A program made the position numbers and the translations under genes. Below, in pieces: positions 33,458-42,100 of a stretch of 64,000 nucleotides of DNA. Position 1 is the first letter of the stretch. Each line of letters begins with the position of its first letter. Below the pieces are notes generated by a model, which worked only from the letters and a program-made list of their open reading frames with translations, was not told where the DNA came from and searched no databases. The stretch is taken from positions 496,001 to 560,000 of the forward strand of contig QPMI01000010.1 of NCBI GenBank assembly GCA_004431415.1, written 5' to 3'. Origin of the DNA: Cyanophora paradoxa (lineage: Eukaryota; Glaucocystophyceae; Cyanophorales; Cyanophoraceae).

Positions 33458-34186
33458 TCACTGGCCGAAGTGCGACGGTCCCCAGTCGAGGTCGGGGTGG
33501 GGCCATGGGGGCCTCCGGCGGGGTACGATGCTCCCGCTTGCCAGTTCCATGTACTCCCCCACGGGGTTGTCTTCGTCTGCGAGGTCCTTATAGTTGCCCT
33601 TTACGAGATCCGCTGCCGCTTTGCGCCAGCGAACGGCCACGTTGTACGTGTTGTCGATGATGTTCTGCACCGTACCCTCCATAGGTGTTAGGGACGGTTT
33701 GTAGGTGAGATAGTCGTCCCTCTTACGCAGGTTCAATTCCCTTTCGTAGTACTCCACTGCGCTTGGGAGGGCCCTGAGCTCCACCGCGTGCTCGCCCGGG
33801 TCCGACGAGCTAATGAGTCCGGAGCGCTGCAGTGCGTTCACAGCCGCCCGCAACACGATTTTGCCTACCCCCCGCATCGAATCCCTCTGCTCGGGCGTCC
33901 CGTACTCCCCCTGCGGCCCGTAATCGTTGTAGTAGCTTTCTATTTCGACGGTGGCTGGCTTATTGCCGACCTGAGGCTTGACAGAGCCGTACACCCATGC
34001 CATAGCGTCATTGTCCGCTGAGCGGGCTTTCTTGGAAGGGGGCGGCAGCACTTCGATTTTGAACTCCCTGGTCCGTCGGTTGACGAGTGTTTTTAGATTG
34101 AGGGGGAGGCGCGTATCCCCGAATTTATCAGGAAAGAGGCGGTGTAGCTTAAACCACGCTTCCTGATCACCGTAGGTGTACGACAT
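33458..34186 (-). CDS. Viral protein, possible GNAT-type acetyltransferase
   Basis: 242 residues. ATG at 34186 (MSYTYGDQEAWFKLHRLFPD) is preferred over the upstream in-frame GTG because it follows the viral promoter motif (34201-34212). The middle reads RGVGKIVLRAAVNALQRSGL, then VELRALPSAVEYYERELNLR. This resembles acetyl-CoA-binding motif A (R/Q-x-x-G-x-G/A) and the later A-x-x-x-Y-E element of GNAT enzymes. The N-terminal 90 residues do not help. The fold assignment is tentative. It is the first gene of the element and reads toward the host. Confidence 0.6.
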   Translation of the reverse strand: MSYTYGDQEAWFKLHRLFPDKFGDTRLPLNLKTLVNRRTREFKIEVLPPPSKKARSADNDAMAWVYGSVKPQVGNKPATVEIESYYNDYGPQGEYGTPEQRDSMRGVGKIVLRAAVNALQRSGLISSSDPGEHAVELRALPSAVEYYERELNLRKRDDYLTYKPSLTPMEGTVQNIIDNTYNVAVRWRKAAADLVKGNYKDLADEDNPVGEYMELASGSIVPRRRPPWPHPDLDWGPSHFGQ

Positions 34187-34200
34187 TTGCTCGCGGCTCG

Positions 34201-34212
34201 CTGAGAATTTAT
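34201..34212 (-). promoter_or_regulatory. Viral promoter motif
   Basis: Minus-strand ATAAATTCTCAG, 15 bases before the ATG at 34186. It matches the element found ahead of most viral genes here. Confidence 0.6.
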
Positions 34213-34227
34213 ACCTGTACCCCCTAC

Positions 34228-34950
34228 TCAGGCGATCCTCCGCCACTTCAGGCGACCGTTCTCGACGTCGGGGTAGAATCGGTCCTCTGGTAAAATCTCT
34301 GGCCTCGTCTCGCCTGGTAGACGATTGCGGTCATCTGTCAGCCACTCGCGCAGGGCACCGCCAAGGGCGCGGCCACGGGCCGTTGCCGCCTCTCGCTCTC
34401 TGGCCGCCCTTACCTCAAGGAGCTGAGCCCCCGTTGGGTCGGGGGGGCCGTACGTTACGGATGCGATGTAGGGATCGCCCGCCTCAATTCCGTTCCAACC
34501 CTCGGGTATCAAATACGGGGGCGGGGCGTAGAGGGGTTCATCGAACTCTTCGGGCTCCCGCGGGGTCTGATTGTAGTACACGAGCTTCTGAATGCTTCTC
34601 CTGAAGTCGTTGAGTGGATTTCCCCCATCTTCCGGACCCAGGTACGCCCGGAATATTGACTCTTGGATGTCATCGGGCAGTTCGCCCATGGGGCTCTTGC
34701 GCGAGCCGAATACCCACCAGAGCTTCTTCAGCTCGTCGAGCACGCCGCCCAGATTGTCACTGTAGCTTATTTCGGCTACGGGGGGGTCGTACGTTCGAAC
34801 ATCCACTGTCGATTTGAGCCCTTTGCGAGCTACGTCGCGCAACGTTGTAGCTGTCACGCCCCCATCTGAAATTGATCTTGGGATTTCCTCCTTCACCCAG
34901 TCTATCAGCCCGCGCACTTGCTGGACATAGTCTTTAATGTACCCGGACAT
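34228..34950 (-). CDS. Viral protein of unknown function
   Basis: 240 residues from ATG at 34950 (MSGYIKDYVQQVRGLIDWVK). There is no recognised domain. The protein is helical and acidic at the N-terminus, with a central aromatic-rich part (EPLYAPPPYLIPEGWNGIE) and a C-terminal RGRALGGALREWLTDDRNRL. It ends 42 bases before the start of the next leftward gene, so the two look like a pair. It shares a symmetrical promoter element with the YqaJ gene on the other strand. Confidence 0.7.
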   Translation of the reverse strand: MSGYIKDYVQQVRGLIDWVKEEIPRSISDGGVTATTLRDVARKGLKSTVDVRTYDPPVAEISYSDNLGGVLDELKKLWWVFGSRKSPMGELPDDIQESIFRAYLGPEDGGNPLNDFRRSIQKLVYYNQTPREPEEFDEPLYAPPPYLIPEGWNGIEAGDPYIASVTYGPPDPTGAQLLEVRAAREREAATARGRALGGALREWLTDDRNRLPGETRPEILPEDRFYPDVENGRLKWRRIA

Positions 34951-34965
34951 TTGCAATTGCACACA

Positions 34966-34981
34966 TCAAGAAATTCTAAAC
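34966..34981. promoter_or_regulatory. Shared divergent viral promoter motif
   Basis: TCAAGAAATTCTAAACG reads as AGAATTTCTTGA on the minus strand and AGAAATTCTAAA on the plus strand. It therefore provides the viral motif to both the 34950 start (15 bases away) and the 35002 start (20 bases away). Confidence 0.7.
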
Positions 34982-35001
34982 GCTACTGCGAAGCTAAGGC
35001 T

Positions 35002-35655
35002 ATGGACTGCGAGACTTGCGAGAACTTACAACAGGGGAGCGCGGCGTGGCACGCGGCGCGCCGTGAAAAACTAACAGCATCTAATTTTGCGGCTGCGTGC
35101 GGCATAAATCCCTGGAAATCCAGGGCCCGCCTCTGGGCGGAGCTAAGCGGGATAGCAGAGGAAAACAACTTTGACAACCCTGCCCTAACCTACGGGCATG
35201 ACTATGAGCCCCTCGCGGTCTCTATCTACAAGGCACTGAACGATAACGTTGACATTAAACATACTGGACTGCACGAACATAAGGAGCTGCCCTTCCTGGC
35301 GGGAAGCCCGGACGGGTTAATCGGAAACGATCGCATCCTCGAAATAAAGGCGCCCTACAAACAAGAACTCTATGACAAGGTTCCTACCTATTACATGACG
35401 CAGCTGCAAGGACTTTTAGACATAACGGGCCGCGAGTGGGCCGAACTTTTTTGCTTCACTCCTCTGCGCGTGCAAACGTGGTACGTCAGGCGCGACGAGA
35501 GGTACATCGAGCTCATGAGGAAGTGCTTACATCTATTTTGGATGCACGTCAAGGCGGGGACGCCGCCCGAGCCCTACAGCGATCGAATGAAGTCAGAGAA
35601 CCTCAGCGAGGAGCAGGCGGCGCTGCGCGAGTTTAAGTCGTACGCCCTCCTCTAG
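35002..35655 (+). CDS. YqaJ-type viral recombinase exonuclease
   Basis: 217 residues from ATG at 35002. A longer frame would need a TTG start upstream. The family (lambda exonuclease/YqaJ) degrades one strand of double-stranded DNA ends and works in recombination. Visible motifs are WHAARREKLTASNFAAACG near residue 16, ALTYGHDYEPLAV near 61 with the first acidic residue, SPDGL (Asp104), LEIKAP (Glu114, Lys116) and the QLQ helix near 134-136. Together these form the PD-(D/E)xK nuclease core. It lies on the opposite strand to the two genes on its left, shares a divergent promoter with them, and is followed by two stem-loops. Such exonucleases fit with rolling-circle or recombination-dependent replication. 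Confidence 0.93.
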   Translation: MDCETCENLQQGSAAWHAARREKLTASNFAAACGINPWKSRARLWAELSGIAEENNFDNPALTYGHDYEPLAVSIYKALNDNVDIKHTGLHEHKELPFLAGSPDGLIGNDRILEIKAPYKQELYDKVPTYYMTQLQGLLDITGREWAELFCFTPLRVQTWYVRRDERYIELMRKCLHLFWMHVKAGTPPEPYSDRMKSENLSEEQAALREFKSYALL

Positions 35656-35704
35656 TGTCCGGACCTTTCCAATACTCTATATGATTATTGGGAGGGTCCG
35701 GACA
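35656..35704. terminator. Stem-loop 1 after the YqaJ gene
   Basis: TGTCCGGACC (35656-35665) is perfectly complementary to GGTCCGGACA (35695-35704). Inside, TCCAATA pairs with TATTGG(G)A, leaving a loop CTCTATATGAT. It begins immediately after the stop codon and lies between two convergent genes, so a two-way terminator is the simplest reading. A replication nick site for the HUH endonuclease is the alternative. Confidence 0.7.
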
Positions 35705-35726
35705 CGTCTCTTGGTCAGACTACTTC

Positions 35727-35776
35727 TGTCCCAGGTCTTTGGAATCTTAATATAAATTTTCCCGGGACCCGGGACA
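35727..35776. terminator. Stem-loop 2 after the YqaJ gene
   Basis: TGTCCCAGGTC (35727-35737) pairs with GACCCGGGACA (35766-35776) with one mismatch, around an AT-rich loop that contains TTAATATAAATTTT. The direct repeat CTTGGTC(A/G)GAC flanks it at about 35710 and 35780. Confidence 0.65.
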
Positions 35777-35810
35777 GGGCTTGGTCGGACTCACCGTAGC
35801 TTGGTGTAGC

Positions 35811-35990
35811 TCAGGCCCAGGCCGGGTAGGCGAGTCTGTAATGAATCAGACCGCGCAGGATTTGGTTGGGCTGCTCGGTGCAGGGGGGCGGGAAGGCGAG
35901 GCCGCGGAGGGCCATAGAGACGTAGCGGAAGGGGTGGGGGAGGCGGCCCCTGTTATCCCACATGGCGTCCACTATGGCGTTGTGGACCAT
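35811..35990 (-). CDS. Small viral ORF, 59 residues
   Basis: MVHNAIVDAMWDNRGRLPHP, then FRYVSMALRGLAF and a C-terminal LIHYRLAYPAWA. The sequence has protein-like composition and a clear stop at 35811. It may be an independent gene or the last exon of the large gene to its right, because a GTGAGCGCAG sequence lies shortly before it. It is not recognised, and no promoter motif was seen directly ahead. Confidence 0.45.
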   Translation of the reverse strand: MVHNAIVDAMWDNRGRLPHPFRYVSMALRGLAFPPPCTEQPNQILRGLIHYRLAYPAWA

Positions 35991-36045
35991 TTGCTCGGAG
36001 AGGGCCGGAGGGCGGGCGGGCCTGCGCTCACCGTCTCAGTGTCGT

Positions 36046-38821
36046 TCAGTGGCCCGGGAAGTCGTCCTCGGGGCTGAGTACCGGCGGCATGTCATCGTAC
36101 GGCGAGTTGGCGACGGCCGAGGCCTGCGACGGCGGCGGCGAGCCCGGGGCGGCCGAGCCCTGCGTGGCGAGGGCCGCCGAGCGCGCCGAGGCGAGCGAGG
36201 CCTGCGAGGGTGCCGGCTCCAGCTCCATGTCGAAGACGCCGCCCTCCACGGCGACGGCGGCGGGGACGACGGGCGGCGAGGCCGGGATCGCGCGGGCCTG
36301 CTGCGTGGCGGGGACCTGAGCCGAGAAGTTCTCGAGCCGCCACTCGCGGCAGCCCGGGCACTCACCTGGACGAGGGGCTCGCGGTTGGCGACGGGCGGCG
36401 TCGGCAGGGCCTGCGTGGGGGCGTCACTTACAGAAGCCGAAGGCGCCGGCCTTGTGGGGCGGGGCGTCGGGGTCGCGGGGAGTGCTATAGGCCTCCGAGC
36501 CCTCCGATTCAGAGTCACTCACCGGGCTGAGAGGGTGGGTGAGAAGAGGCCGAGGCGGGCCTTCTTGGCGGGCAGGAGGTGGAGCCGTTGAGGGCGCAAT
36601 CGGCGCGGTGGGCACACCTCTCTCCGTAGGTGGGCAGAGGGCCGGGGCCGAGGGCGCCGGAGCCAAGGACGCCGGAGCCGAGGACGCCGGGGCTGGAGGA
36701 GGCGGTGAGAGGGGCCGAGGAGGAGAGGAAGGGGAAGGGCGCGGGCACCGGCGCCTCGACGTCCCAGCCCGCCAGCTCGGGAGGCCGTGCTCGTCGAACG
36801 CCAGCGCGGGCCGCCCGCTGAAGCCGAACGGGGCGGGGGCGAGAGCGCGTTGTCCCCGACGCCCCAGACGGCGCTGAACGCCGCATCGTCCCAGCGCGCC
36901 TCCGCCTCCGCCTGGCCCTCGTCCCTTGCCTCGTCCACCTCCTTGGCGGAGAGCGACCCGATCTTGATGATGGAGGCCTGGATCAGCACAAACTCGCGCT
37001 GGAAGAATTGGACGAGCGGGATGGTAACTGCGGGAGAGGGGGTGAGCGGGGAGAGCGCGGGGCGCAGGCCAAGGGCGGGGGCGCAGGCTAAGGGCGGGGC
37101 GGACGCACATTCGATGCCGTAGGCCACCTCCTTGATGTAGCGGCCCCGGCGGCCGATCTCCTTGGCCAGCATGCTGCACTCCTTGCGCGCCGGGTGGCCG
37201 TGGCCCCACTCCATGGCGATCATCGCCTTCGCCAGACGGACGCCCTCGATGTGCCACTCGTCCATTAGCGCCTCCAGATTGGCGCAGATGCGCATCCAGA
37301 AGAAGACGCGCTTGAGCTTGTCGCGGTCGAATTCGGCGTCGCCGCTCTTGCTGCCCCAGTCGCGCAGGTCCGTCTCCTCCGCCTTCTTCACCTTCTCGTA
37401 CCAGCACTTGATCTTCTCCGCCTGGCGCTGGAACTCGTCCGCCCGCGCCGTGAGAACGTCCGACTCCTCCTGCGCTCCGAGGGCCCGGGTCAGGGAGGAG
37501 AGGCGGGCTAAGCGGGGCGGCGGCGGACCGTGTGCGAGAGCTCGCCGACGATCACGGAGATGGCCGCCGAGAGGATCTCACGGGCGCGGGCCGGCCCGTT
37601 TGGGTGGCCCTCGCGCAGAACCTCCTCCAGCTTCAGCACGGCCGCCCGCGCGAGATCGCGGTGGCGCTGGCGGGTCTCGTCGCTCCGGCCCTGATCCACG
37701 AGAAGCTGGAGCTGGGGCCGCATGCCGGAGTCGCAGACGCTGGCGTACTTCCGAAGGGCCGCGCAGGAGAGCACCTTCTGCACGCTGACCAGCCAGTACG
37801 CGTAGCCCAGCGGGCTCTCCGCGCTCGGGTTCTCTCCGACCTGCGGACGCGACCTTAGCGCGCGCAGGGGCAGGGGAAAGGGGAAAGGGCGGGCTCTCGC
37901 GCACGTAAATGTCATCGGCGCAGGAGAGGAACATGTGATCAACGACGTCGAAGAAGCCGCCGGACGGGAGCGTGCCGACGCCGTGGTACGCGCCGTTGGT
38001 GGTCTCGCCGGCGCAGATGCCGGCCTGGACGGTGACGGTGTACTGCGAGGCCGGCGGCCCCTCCTTCACGTAGACGAAGTTGAGGTCGTACTTCTTGGCG
38101 TACGTCGGGTTGATGCGCTTGGTGACGATGACGTAATCGCACCGAACGCCGAGCCGGACGGGCTGGCCTTCTCCTTCTCCGTCACCGACGCCAGGCACTG
38201 ATCCCGCGCGATCAAGAGCTGCGGCGGCCCGCGCGTGAGCAAGCGCGGGCACGCGAGCGCAGGGAAGGGCCCTCACCCCGTGGGCGCCGCCGCTGCCGGA
38301 TTTGAGGTCCGCGAGGAACTCCTTCTGCTCCGGAGTGCCGGAGAAGATCGCGCGCGGATGGAAATCGCGATGGAGCGCGATGCTGTTGAAGCAGCCCGCC
38401 GCCGCATTGTCGGACATCAGCAACAGCGCCACATCGCCGTGCGTGAAGCCGTACTTCGCCTTCACATACTCCGGCAGCTCGTGAATGCTGTGAGGCACGA
38501 TCTGCGCGCGGGGCACGCGAGCCGGGGCATGTGAGCCGGGGCCGAAGCGGTGCGGGCGAAACCGCGAACCTCGTTGAACTTATTAACCGGCGTGAACTGG
38601 CCCTTGGTCTTCAAGCGCTTCGGGTGGCCGTCCGTGTTCTGGATCTTCTTCAGCCCGCCGAACGGCTCGAAGCGCGGCACGCCGGCCGAGTTGAACACGC
38701 TATCGTAGGTCATCGCGTTGAGCGCCTCCTCCGCCGATAGGCTGCCGAGATCGCGGGCTATGCTGTCCTGCTCGCCGGGCTGCTGCTGCTTCGCGCAGGA
38801 GCGGAAGGTCGCCGCCTGCAT
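36046..38821 (-). CDS. Large spliced viral gene of unknown function
   Basis: The start is MQAATFRSCAKQQQPGEQDS at 38821. In-phase exons can be joined at GTTCGC/GTGAGG/GTGCGC/GTCCGC donors and CGCAG or CCAG acceptors. They include TPVNKFNE, IVPHSIHELPEYVKAKYGFT and ALHRDFHPRAIFSGTPEQKE, then RCDYVIVTKRINPTYAKKYD with GVGTLPSGGFFDVVDHMFLS. These are followed by VGENPSAESPLGYAYWLVSV, ADEFQRQAEKIKCWYEKVKK and LVQFFQREFVLIQASIIKIG. The last part is Pro/Ala/Ser-rich and ends LSPEDDFPGH at 36046; exon borders there are uncertain. No known domain is visible. It diverges from the SF3 helicase gene. The pairing and the host-like introns suggest an early or replication role, which is inference. No copy of the usual viral promoter motif is present. 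Confidence 0.6.
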
Positions 38822-39150
38822 GGTGCGGCTGACGGGTTCAAGGAACTACGTGCGCAGCTGTTAGTGCCCGCGGGGTTCACAACAACGTCTCAACGGATTC
38901 CGTTCACGGTTTATTCCCCCGTTGACTTCTTCCCCCCCCTAACTCGCGAAGACTCAGACTTGAAGCGCGCTTCTCCCCCCGTCCGCGTCGCGTACCCCCC
39001 CAGGCTGCAACCCCCCATCGGTTTCTCGCTTTTTCTCCCTGGCGATGCAATGCAAGCCGCTCGTTCAAACCAGCTGGAAACTTGGCGCCAAAGCCTTCGC
39101 AGCCCGCGCGCAGCACTCGCAGCAGCGGCGGCGGCAGCAGCGGCGGCAGC
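38822..39150. promoter_or_regulatory. Divergent promoter region of the two large spliced genes
   Basis: 329 bases with no ORF of note. A pyrimidine-rich stretch (CTTCTTCCCCCCCC, TTTCTCGCTTTTTCTCCC at about 39023-39042) and GCAGCGGCGGCGGCAGCAG triplets precede the helicase ATG. The compact ATTTTCT motif of the other viral genes is missing. Confidence 0.45.
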
Positions 39151-42100
39151 ATGTCTCGGCTCGCGCTCCCTCCGGAGATCCCGGCTAAGCTGGCGAGGAA
39201 CACGCTGTACGACGTTCTCTGCGTCGGCGACAGCTTCTGCATCGATTGGACGGTTTTCGAGGCCGGCATCAGCGACCAGGCGAAGGAGGCGCAGGCCCGG
39301 GCGCTGGAGGATGGCATGCAGTTCAGCCCGAACAGCAAGGATGTGCTGCGCAAGACCGAGCTGGCCGAGCGCAAGCGCAAGCTGGCCGCGGCGCAGACTT
39401 TGAACGCCGAGGGTGCCCCCGGCCCGTCGGTGCAGTTCTCCATCGACTCCGTCCTGTCGCGGCTGCGGCTCGCGGAGGTGCTCGCTGCCTCTTTCTCTCT
39501 GCGCTCGCAGCGGCTGAGGCGCCACGGCGCATCGCAGGACGCGGACGTGCGGGCGATGCACGCGGCGCTGAACATGACGGAGGAGAACTTCGACACGCCG
39601 AGCAAGCCGAAGCCCGGGCGCGATGCCGACGCCCGCCGGCTGTTCGCGGCGCAGCGCCTGCGGCTGCTCATGGGCGCCGTGCCCCGGCACATCGCCAAGG
39701 GCGAGTGGCGCACGATTGGCCTGCTGACGGGCCCGGAGGAGTTCTACTTCAACCGCATGGCGGAGGCGGCCGGGCACCTGCTCTGGCTGCTGGTGCTCAG
39801 CTCCGACCCGGCCTACAAGCCCGAGGTGCGCCCCAGCCGCCCGTGCAGCCGCGGCCGCCCCTCCCCGCCGACCCCCGCCGGCCCGCAGATGCTGGCGAAG
39901 GGCATCATGGGCATCGAGGTGCGCTGCATCAAGCAGAACAGCCGCGACTTCATCACGCGCCACGAGAGCTCGGCGGTCTGGGGCGAGCGGCCGGACACCG
40001 GCGTCCTCACCGACGCCTACGCCATCCGCATCGTGCTGGAGGCGGCCTGCCGGACGTGCCGGGACCGCCACGGGCGCCAGGGCATCTGCGCCTTCGACCT
40101 GGTTCCGGAGTTCGAGGTGCCCGGCGTCACCATCGGCGACCGCGTGCAGGTGCGCCGTTTCTATTTGGATGCTATTTAGATGCTATTTAGACTATTTAGA
40201 TGCCATTTAAACCCCCTCGCAGGTCATCCGGCGGTGCTCGATGCCGGACTCGCACGGGCGCCCCATGATCCACGGCGCCGTGAAGTACGTGGTGCCGCGG
40301 CGCACCCTCGCCCTCGCCTTCTTCGTCCCCGTCTTCGACAAGGCGGCCGCCGCCGCCGCCGCCGCCGCCTCCCGCCCCGCCCCATGCTCGCGGCCACGGA
40401 GTCCTCGGATTCCGGCTCGGATTCCGAGGAGGAGCGCGACGCCGAGGCCGCCGCCGCGGCCCGGGCGCTGGACTTCACGGAGGAGGAGCTCGAGCGGGCG
40501 CGGAGCCTGCCGCGCGCCGGCCGGGAGATGACCGCCGTCTTCAAGGCGGCGATCGGCGAGGCGACGGCCTCCGCCTCCGGCGACGGGGCCGGAGTTAGCA
40601 AGATCACGGCGGAGGGCCTCGCGCGCGCCATGCGCGTGGCCCAGGCCCAGGCCCAGGCGAAGGGCAAGGGCAAGGGCAAGGTCGCCTACATCAACCTCAA
40701 GTTCGAGAAGGAGGACGTGCCCGCCCGGCGGCGCGGCGCGATCTCGGCGAGCAGATGGAGGCGGCGGCCCCAAGGCGGCCGGCCCCGAGCCGGCCGGTGC
40801 GCCCTCCCCACCCCAAAATTCTGAGCCTAGGGCGTTCCGGCGCCGCAAAGGAATGACCCTGCCCACAGAGGAGGAGCTGGAGGCCGAGCGCGAGATGGAG
40901 GAGGAGGCCGCGCTGGCGGCGGCGGCGGACGCGAAGGCGGCGCGCGAGCTGGAGGTGGCGGAGGAGTACGCGATGGAGCTGGAGCGCGAGCGCGAGCGCG
41001 AGGGCGAGGCCGACGCCGAGCTGGCGGCGGCGGCGGAGGCGGCGGACACCTTCGTCCCCGGGCCCCCCATCGACGAGTTCTACCCCCTCCCGCCCTCCCC
41101 CTCCCTCGAGGGCGCCCCGCCGCCGCGCTTTGAGGAGTTCTCGGACGACGAGCCCGGCGACGCCGGCCCCAGGCCGCCCCTCGCCTCGCCCCGCCGCCCG
41201 CCCGCCCCCGTGCCCCCCGCCAGCCCCGCCGCCTCCGACGTCTCCTGGCGCCCGAGCGGCAACCTCTCGGCGTTCAGGGACTTCAGCCCGGTGCGCCTCT
41301 CGCAGCTCCCGCCGCCGGCCACCCCCTCGGTCGCCGGCACGCCCCGCGCCCGCATGCCCCCTCCGCCCCCTCCGGCCCCTCCGGCCCCTCCGGCCCTCCG
41401 GCCCCTCCGGCCCCTCCGGCCGCCCGCGCCGCCCGCGCCGCGCCCCGCTCCCGCCGGGCCCAGCAGCGCAAGGAGCGCGAGCGGCAGGAGCGGCAGCGGC
41501 GGCGGCGGGAGGCGGGGGCGGAGGAGGACTACGACGAGGGCCTGGAGACGGCGAGCGACGACGAGCCGCCGCGCGCGAACAAGCTGGAGCTGGCGCGGGC
41601 GGAGCTGGCGGCGACGGTCATCCCGGCGCCGGAGATCGACACGCGCCGGTACGAACGAGTGACGATGCACAAGGACGAGAACGCCGCGCGCAAGAAGGCC
41701 GCCATCCAGGACTCGCTGCGCGTCTGGGTCCCTGCGTCGGTGCGCCCCTTTGACTGCGCGCCCGCCCCCTTAGAGGCCGGAGGCGGCCGTGGCCCAGCTG
41801 CTTAAGGCGCTGGCCGCCTCCGGCCGGTGCGCCCCCCTCCCCTCGATCGAGCCCCGCTAACGCCCTTTTTGCCTGCGCCCCGCAGGGAATCGTGCGCCGG
41901 AAGCCGATATCCCGGAAGGATGACCCCGTCTTCATGCAGAAGCTGCCGGGCTGCTTCGTCTACGAGAAGGTCACCGCGACGGAGTTCGACGGCGACGGGT
42001 CGATGGACGAGGTCATCTCGAAGCTGGCGATGGCCTTCCACGCTACGTACGGCGACAGGCCCGAGTCGTTCGAGTTCACCTTCTCCAAGGAGGTGCTCAC

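Noticed and set aside
36424..37407. 327-residue minus-strand frame in the large spliced gene
   Set aside because: Its first two thirds are a shadow of the exon that codes AEETDLRDWGSKSGDAEFDR. Only the last third may be used after a splice, so it is not a separate gene.
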